A stretch of 10,819 nt of DNA from Aliterella sp. RAGGC_92. GTDB lineage: Bacteria > Cyanobacteriota > Cyanobacteriia > Cyanobacteriales > Chroococcidiopsidaceae. The stretch covers positions 8,125-18,943 of the forward strand of contig JAPJOW010000065.1 of the NCBI GenBank assembly GCA_030826005.1, given 5' to 3'. The notes beneath the pieces were generated by a model that saw only the letters and a list, made by a program, of their open reading frames with translations, ran no database searches and was not told where the DNA came from. This document shows, piece after piece, positions 6,693 to 10,819 of the stretch (its first letter is position 1; each line of letters starts with the position of its first letter). The position numbers and the translations under genes were made by a program.

Positions 6693-7508
6693 TTAATCTC
6701 CTGTTACTGAAATCGCACTCAACTGTTTGGCAAAACTACTAATCGGAATTGCCCAACTTAAAGCTGTCATTTGGGCAAAAAATTCTTGGGATGGTACGCT
6801 GCCATCAGCAAAGGTGTAAGCTTCTATACCTTGAAAAGGATACTTTAAACGTCCGTTGATGCCAACTACTTGACCTTGGCTATTTAATACTGGCCCTCCA
6901 CTCATCCCATTTTCAACATCGTTGGTATAGCCAAGACGGTAGCCTCTAGGTAGGGATTTGTCTAAAAGCAACTCTACGTTTCCTGTCGTCAGGCGAAATG
7001 CCAAAAAGCCCCAATTGCGGGTGTTTTCAATGGTTAGTTTGTTAATCCAGTGCCAATTGGGAAATCCTGAAGCGTATACAGTTTCGCCTACAGTTACTTT
7101 AGAATCGGCGATTGTAGCAACTTGATAAGTAGCATTGCTTTTAAACTCAACTAGAGCTAAATCTGCATTCCCAAACCCCACCGCAGACCGGAGCAGCGCT
7201 TGATGAAGTCGCCCGTCGGCGGTTAAAACTTGATAATTACGATCTTTACTATCTGCTACAACATGATCGCAAGTCAAAACTGTATAAGTTTGCTTGTGAC
7301 GAGCAACAATTACTCCCGCACCTACGCCAGGATTGGTAATAATTCTTACCGTCACTTGGCGGGCAATTTCTGCAACCGAATCGGTATTTGCTCGACGTGC
7401 TATTAAGTTAGATTGGTGTTTGATGGCAGCATTGCTTACCGATGCTAATACCTCTATTGGTAATGCTATCAATAATGATGCGATCGCCAATATTTGCAAG
7501 TACTTCAC
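6693..7508 (-). CDS. Secreted trypsin-like serine protease, between two COP23-like genes
   Basis: The protein has 271 residues with an N-terminal signal peptide (hydrophobic 4-22, MKYLQILAIASLLIALPIEV, possible cleavage after LA). The body is a chymotrypsin-fold peptidase of the trypsin-like 2 type. The presumed catalytic triad is complete: H82 in LTCDHVV, D116 in NADLALVEF, and S203 in GMSGGPVLNSQGQVVGING. The oxyanion-loop sequence is intact, so it should be active. There is no PDZ domain, unlike Deg/HtrA proteases, so it is a single-domain enzyme acting in the periplasm or outside the cell. The start is GTG at 7508 with no convincing Shine-Dalgarno, chosen because it gives a full signal peptide. 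It lies 45 bp after the first COP23-like gene and 3 bp before the second. Natural substrates are unknown, and the flanking proteins are the obvious candidates for partners, substrates or inhibitors. Confidence 0.9.
   Translation of the reverse strand: MKYLQILAIASLLIALPIEVLASVSNAAIKHQSNLIARRANTDSVAEIARQVTVRIITNPGVGAGVIVARHKQTYTVLTCDHVVADSKDRNYQVLTADGRLHQALLRSAVGFGNADLALVEFKSNATYQVATIADSKVTVGETVYASGFPNWHWINKLTIENTRNWGFLAFRLTTGNVELLLDKSLPRGYRLGYTNDVENGMSGGPVLNSQGQVVGINGRLKYPFQGIEAYTFADGSVPSQEFFAQMTALSWAIPISSFAKQLSAISVTGD
6698..6702 (-). promoter_or_regulatory. Shine-Dalgarno of the third gene, inside the end of the protease gene
   Basis: On the minus strand AGGAG lies 8 nt before the ATG at 6689 and within the final codons of the protease (ACA GGA GAT TAA). 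Ribosomes finishing the protease pass over and stop beside this site, so the two genes are probably translationally coupled and made in a fixed ratio. Confidence 0.75.
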
Positions 7509-7553
7509 AGTAGTTGACGACAGCTAATTTATGTTATTTAAAACTAAGGTGCA

Positions 7554-8132
7554 TTACTGTGCCTGAAATGCTTTTTCGCCCCAAGCTTCTAAACTAACTG
7601 CTCTAGTTGGCGCTACTTCAGCGTTATCCTCGGATTCAAAAATTGGCGAACCCGAACCTTTTTGACTAAACTCTTTTAAAGCAGCGAGAATTTGCGAGGC
7701 GATCGCTCTATTTTCGGGTTTGAGGGTAAATACAACATTATCGGTAGTACAATGAGCGTGGGCTGTATGATAAACGCAGATTGCCACTTCTTTATTTACT
7801 GGCTGATAATCGAGCAGCAAATTTTTTAAGCTACCATTTCCTAACGTTGCGACTAAATTTGTGAGGCGTTTGGCAACAGCATTGCAGCGTTTATCAGGAG
7901 TATAAGCACCGCCAGAAGTATCGGAATTAAGCGTTGCAGTCCAGACAATGAGCGGCGTTGAGGTTCTATTGCCTCTTTTAGCGATCGTTGCAATATTACC
8001 ACTACTTTGCTCTTTGACGCATTCAAAAATTGTTCTTTCTGCTGGGGTTGCTCCTTGTGCTAGTAGTTGGGTAGGAGTAGCACTCAAACTAAATACGACT
8101 GCCAAAATTGGTATACCCCAAATAGTTTTCAT
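7554..8132 (-). CDS. Secreted COP23-like protein, first gene of the protease unit
   Basis: This 192-residue precursor has a signal peptide (MKTIWGIPILAVVFSLSATP, cleavage probably after LLA at residue 25). Four cysteines at 38, 83, 119 and 128 match the spacing of the other COP23-like protein in the window. Shared landmarks are the first cysteine soon after the signal peptide (FEC), LIVWTATL (61-68), GGAYTPDKRCNAVAKRL, VNKEVAICV and VFTLKPENRAIASQIL. The two proteins are clearly paralogous but far from identical, so the duplication is old. Both have an ESED stretch near the C terminus, but this one lacks the long acidic tail. It leads the three-gene unit. The ATG at 8132 has only a weak ribosome-binding site. 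The molecular function of the family is not known to me. Confidence 0.82.
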   Translation of the reverse strand: MKTIWGIPILAVVFSLSATPTQLLAQGATPAERTIFECVKEQSSGNIATIAKRGNRTSTPLIVWTATLNSDTSGGAYTPDKRCNAVAKRLTNLVATLGNGSLKNLLLDYQPVNKEVAICVYHTAHAHCTTDNVVFTLKPENRAIASQILAALKEFSQKGSGSPIFESEDNAEVAPTRAVSLEAWGEKAFQAQ

Positions 8133-8163
8133 TACTAATGCCTATAATTACTATGTTCTTAGT

Positions 8164-8190
8164 ATTAAATATCTGCCTTAGCTTTGGCAA
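8164..8190 (-). promoter_or_regulatory. Possible promoter of the COP23-protease-COP23 unit
   Basis: On the minus strand TTGCCA (8190-8185, 5 of 6 to the -35 consensus) is followed after 15 bp by TTTAAT (8169-8164, 5 of 6 to the -10 consensus). The spacer is shorter than the ideal 17 bp. The leader to the ATG at 8132 would be about 25 nt. No other good promoter is visible before the second and third genes. Confidence 0.3.
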
Positions 8191-8376
8191 TATTTGGTTC
8201 ATATTGAGGTAAATAATTTAATAATCTTGCAATTTCTTTACCAAAATTTTGCTAACTATTTCCGTAATTGCTATTCAAACTATTGAGGAAAATAAGTTAT
8301 TTTTAGCAAGATTAAATTGTTATTTATTAAAGAACAAACGTTGATTTTAATAAACCTCTTGCATAAATAATCTTTT

Positions 8377-8451
8377 GCCCCCAAATCTGGGAAAAACTGG
8401 ATTGCAAGTCCCCCATTGTTGGGGGATTTAGGGGGCGTTCCTGGATTCAAG
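8377..8451. repeat. Cyanobacterial interspersed palindromic repeat with nested hairpins
   Basis: The core is a hairpin AAGTCCCCCA (8406-8415), loop TTGT, TGGGGGATTT (8420-8429), with one G-T pair. An outer pair GCCCCCAAATC (8377-8387) and GATTTAGGGGGC (8425-8436) differs by one bulge and competes for the same ATTT bases. Near-identical direct copies CTGGATTGCAAG (8397-8408) and CTGGATTCAAG (8441-8451) flank the hairpin. Elements with CCCCCTAAATCCCCC and matching G runs are scattered between genes in many cyanobacterial genomes. I assign it to that type from memory of the pattern. It encodes nothing visible. Confidence 0.7.
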
Positions 8452-8489
8452 GCATGAAGTCTAATGAGGCTTGCAAATACTAAACTATT

Positions 8490-8520
8490 AAAAAAGCGCA
8501 TGGACTGAAAGCCCATACGC
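8490..8520 (-). terminator. Intrinsic terminator of pnp
   Basis: Reading the minus strand, GCGTATGG (8520-8513) pairs with CCATGCGC (8503-8496) as an 8-bp stem with one G-T pair and a 9-nt loop, followed directly by six T residues (8495-8490). It starts 23 nt after the pnp stop codon. On the plus strand the stem has a C-A mismatch and no T run, so it works in the pnp direction only. Confidence 0.88.
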
Positions 8521-8543
8521 TGATAACCACCTTTGTAATCCTA

Positions 8544-10703
8544 CTAACGATTAACAGCCGCAGCTTCGCGGGCGGCGGCGGCTTCGTCAGGATGAATACC
8601 TAAACGAGTAAGATTAATTCGTCCTTTATTATCAACCTCGCGGATTTTTACAACCACTTCATCGCCCACCGTCAACTCATCTTCAACTTTGCCGACACGG
8701 TAATCTGCAAGCTGAGAAATGTGAACCATTCCTTCCTTTCCTGGCAAAAATTCAATAAACGCGCCAATGGGGATAATTCGAGTTACGCGACCGGCATAAA
8801 CATCGCCTTCATTAAGCTTGCGCGTCATCCCTTGAATGATGTTACGGGCTTTTTTAGCTTTGCTTTCATCAATAGCCGAAATTGTCACCGTTCCATCATC
8901 TTCAATATCAACTTTTGCTCCGGTTTCTTCGGTAATGCCTTTAATAGTCTTACCACCAGGCCCAATAATTAAACCGATTAGTTCCGAATCGATTTTAATT
9001 GTGAGTAAACGAGGGGCAAAAGGTGAAGTTTCCGTGCGGGGTTTATCAATAACTTCTAGCATTTTACCAAGAATATGCAGCCGAGCCGGACGTGCTTGCT
9101 CGATGGCTTTGGCAATAGTTTCTATCGGTAAACCAGTAATTTTCATATCCATCTGCAAGGCGGTAATCCCTGCATCTGTCCCGGCAACTTTGAAGTCCAT
9201 ATCGCCTAAAAAGTCTTCAATCCCTTGGATATCCGTAAGCACGCGCACCTCGTCACCTTCTTTAATTAAACCCATAGCAGCGCCGCTTACAGGCTTAGAA
9301 ATTGGTACGCCCGCATCCATTAGTGCTAAGGTAGAACCGCAGACTGAACCCATTGAAGTTGAACCATTAGAAGAAAGAATTTCTGACACTACACGAATAA
9401 CGTAGGGGAAATCTTCTTTTGATGGGAGTACAGGGACAATTGACCTTTCTGCTAAAGCACCGTGACCGATTTCCCGCCGACCTGGAGCGCGTAAGGGTTT
9501 GGTTTCACCTACAGAAAAAGGTGGAAAATTGTAGTGATGCAAATAGCGTTTCTTTTGCAAGTCTGGTTGCAAGTCATCTAGGAGAGTTTGGGCATCTCCG
9601 GGCGTACCGAGCGTACAAGCGGATAATACCTGCGTTAATCCCCGATTGAACAAGCCACTACCATGTACTCGTTTAGGTAATAAGTCGATGCGACAAGAAA
9701 CCGGGCGCACTTCATCTAGCTTGCGTCCGTCAACGCGCACCCCATCTTCAATGATTTGACGGCGCATGAGCTTTTTAGTTAAAGCTTTAAAATTGTTGCC
9801 TAAAGCTTTACTATTTGTTTCTACGGCTACTCGAATCGAGTCATCTTCAGGCAAAGTAGCGATTTCTTCTACTAAAGACTTTTTAACTTCATCTAGCGCC
9901 GCATCGCGGACATTTTTATCTTTTTCAAATCGCGCGAGAATTTGTTTAACCGAATCTGTAGCGCGATCGCTGATAAAGTTGAGTAAAGTTTGGTCTTCTT
10001 CTGGTGCTACTTCTGTCACCATTTCAATTCCCATTTCGGCAATTAAGTCTAACTGCGCTTGAATTAAATCTCTTACTGCTTCGTAGCCAAAATCAATCGC
10101 TTCAACAATATCTCTTTCGGGCAACTGGTTAGCGCCAGCTTCAACCATAATTACGCCATGAGGAGAGCCAGCTACTACTAAATCTAGTTCTCCCGCTTCA
10201 ATCTCTGCGTAAGTGGGATTGATAATAAAGTCGTCTCCTACTAATCCTACTCTGACTGCTGCCATTGGGCCGTGAAAAGGAATTTTGGCTAACAGTGTAG
10301 CTAAAGACGCGCCAGTTACCGCTAATATATCGGGCGGTACTAATTCATCCATTGATAAAGTAGTAGCAACTATTTGCAAGTCATCCCGCAGCCAAGAGGG
10401 AAACAAAGGGCGTAAAGGACGGTCAATTAAACGACTAGCAAGAATGGATTTTTCTGGGGGACGACCTTCGCGCCGCAAAAATCCCCCCGGAATCCGACCA
10501 ACCGCATAAAGTCTTTCTTCGTAGTCTACAGTTAATGGTAAAAAATCAATGCCTTCTCTGGCAGTGGAGCGCGTCGCCGTTACAAGCACTGCGGTATCTC
10601 CAGATTGCATTAAAACTGACCCACCAGCTTGAGGAGCGAGTAGACCAACTTTTAGTCTAATATCCCGTCCATCAAAGGATATTGACCTATCAATCTCTAT
10701 CAT
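8544..10703 (-). CDS. pnp: Polynucleotide phosphorylase (polyribonucleotide nucleotidyltransferase)
   Basis: This 719-residue cytosolic enzyme degrades RNA 3' to 5' with phosphate, releasing nucleoside diphosphates, and can run in reverse to add heteropolymeric tails. In cyanobacteria this reverse reaction is thought to replace poly(A) polymerase. All domains are present: first RNase PH core about 10-145 with FLRREGR (75-81) and SRLIDRPLRPLFP, the helical linker about 148-315, second catalytic RNase PH core about 325-545 with PGRREIGHG (407-415), NGSTSMGSVCGS (446-457, phosphate-binding) and the acidic IEDFLGDMDFK (495-505), KH domain about 565-625 with GPGG (581-584), and S1 domain about 633-702. 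The length is normal and no key motif is missing. ATG at 10703 has a distant AAGGA (10719-10715) in a purine-rich leader. It appears to be a single-gene transcript: terminators are visible both after it and upstream of it. Confidence 0.98.
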   Translation of the reverse strand: MIEIDRSISFDGRDIRLKVGLLAPQAGGSVLMQSGDTAVLVTATRSTAREGIDFLPLTVDYEERLYAVGRIPGGFLRREGRPPEKSILASRLIDRPLRPLFPSWLRDDLQIVATTLSMDELVPPDILAVTGASLATLLAKIPFHGPMAAVRVGLVGDDFIINPTYAEIEAGELDLVVAGSPHGVIMVEAGANQLPERDIVEAIDFGYEAVRDLIQAQLDLIAEMGIEMVTEVAPEEDQTLLNFISDRATDSVKQILARFEKDKNVRDAALDEVKKSLVEEIATLPEDDSIRVAVETNSKALGNNFKALTKKLMRRQIIEDGVRVDGRKLDEVRPVSCRIDLLPKRVHGSGLFNRGLTQVLSACTLGTPGDAQTLLDDLQPDLQKKRYLHHYNFPPFSVGETKPLRAPGRREIGHGALAERSIVPVLPSKEDFPYVIRVVSEILSSNGSTSMGSVCGSTLALMDAGVPISKPVSGAAMGLIKEGDEVRVLTDIQGIEDFLGDMDFKVAGTDAGITALQMDMKITGLPIETIAKAIEQARPARLHILGKMLEVIDKPRTETSPFAPRLLTIKIDSELIGLIIGPGGKTIKGITEETGAKVDIEDDGTVTISAIDESKAKKARNIIQGMTRKLNEGDVYAGRVTRIIPIGAFIEFLPGKEGMVHISQLADYRVGKVEDELTVGDEVVVKIREVDNKGRINLTRLGIHPDEAAAAREAAAVNR

Positions 10704-10792
10704 TCAGTTTTTCTTCCTTCTCTTTTTTCTCTGTCGCAATCCTAGCATCGATAGAGGGGACAAGGGGAGGCAGGAAGTAGGCACGGAAAAAC

Positions 10793-10818
10793 TAATAAGG
10801 TGCGATCGCACCTTATTA
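10793..10818 (-). terminator. Perfect 26-bp palindrome centred on HIP1, likely terminator of the gene upstream of pnp
   Basis: TAATAAGGTGCGA and TCGCACCTTATTA are exact reverse complements, which as RNA gives an 11-bp stem with a GATC tetraloop. On the minus strand GTTTTTCC follows, which fits an intrinsic terminator for a gene beyond the window edge that is transcribed in the same direction as pnp. Because the palindrome is symmetric it could also act on the plus strand, but the bases that follow there are outside the window. An alternative is a structured element in a longer pnp leader. Confidence 0.6.
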
Positions 10819-10819
10819 T

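Larger units (their letters stand above)
8133..8543. other. Intergenic region between pnp and the protease unit
   Basis: These 411 bp hold, from left to right, the possible promoter for the minus-strand unit, an AT-rich stretch (about 8192-8370) in which I see no gene or strong structure, a G/C-run palindromic repeat (8377-8451), and the pnp terminator (8490-8520). An open frame of 78 codons crosses the repeat on the minus strand but has no coding character. A 9-bp inverted repeat (TAATCTTGC 8222-8230 and GCAAGATTA 8306-8314) is too short and far apart to interpret in AT-rich DNA. Confidence 0.7.

Noticed and set aside
7333..7527. 64-codon plus-strand open frame opposite the protease N terminus
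   Set aside because: It is antisense to the signal peptide region of a well-supported protease gene and has no ribosome-binding site or domain.
8341..8480. Possible insertion-sequence ends (AAACCTCTTGCATAAAT and GAGGCTTGCAAATAC)
   Set aside because: The two motifs are in roughly direct, not inverted, orientation, enclose no transposase remnant and have no target duplication that I can see.
8280..8516. 78-codon minus-strand open frame between pnp and the protease unit
   Set aside because: It spans the palindromic repeat and half of the pnp terminator, has no good ribosome-binding site, and its composition follows the repeat DNA.
8836..9405. 189-codon plus-strand open frame inside pnp
   Set aside because: It is antisense to a highly conserved pnp coding region, is low in complexity (runs of S, I and P) and has no recognisable domain. 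It is a shadow of the real frame.
1..10819. tRNA, rRNA or riboswitch genes
   Set aside because: I saw no cloverleaf with a GTTCRA-type T-loop, no rRNA core sequence and no recognisable riboswitch consensus in the gaps on either strand.

Overview
The window is almost certainly from a cyanobacterial chromosome, probably a larger-genome filamentous or Chroococcidiopsis-like lineage, but I cannot fix the genus. The reasons are 13 exact copies of the HIP1 octamer GCGATCGC in 10.8 kb, where about 0.16 would be expected by chance, two secreted COP23-type proteins (a family I know only from cyanobacteria), a giant NB-ARC/WD40 protein, and a copy of the CCCCC/GGGGG palindrome typical of cyanobacterial intergenic DNA. 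The sequence is moderately AT-rich throughout.

Layout. Positions 1-113 hold three GGTCAG motifs at an exact 11-bp period ahead of a TATAAA box. Positions 114-3689 (+) encode a 1191-residue STAND-type NTPase: an N-terminal HTH-like adaptor domain, an NB-ARC module whose P-loop is duplicated in tandem, a helical and pentapeptide-like linker, and 14 WD40 blades. Positions 3690-3919 are mostly noncoding but contain a 47-codon ORF with a good Shine-Dalgarno sequence, which overlaps the start of the next gene. Positions 3920-6115 (+) encode an unusually large carotenoid oxygenase with all four candidate iron-binding histidines. Only four bases separate its stop codon from that of a converging gene.

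On the minus strand, reading from 8132 down to 6120, is a compact three-gene unit: secreted COP23-like protein, secreted trypsin-like serine protease, secreted COP23-like protein. The last two genes are 3 bp apart, and the Shine-Dalgarno of the third lies inside the end of the protease gene. Positions 8133-8543 are intergenic, with a possible promoter for this unit, a palindromic repeat and the terminator of the next gene. Positions 8544-10703 (-) encode complete polynucleotide phosphorylase (pnp). The right edge carries a perfect 26-bp palindrome centred on a HIP1 site, which reads as a terminator on the minus strand.

How the genes may work together. pnp is core RNA metabolism and the carotenoid oxygenase stands alone. 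The two parts that deserve attention are the COP23-protease-COP23 unit, which looks like a dedicated extracytoplasmic protease with two related partner, substrate or inhibitor proteins, and the NB-ARC/WD40 protein. The latter has the architecture of bacterial conflict or signal-threshold NTPases, but carries no effector enzyme of its own and has two consecutive intact Walker A motifs. The functional links are inference from sequence and gene order.
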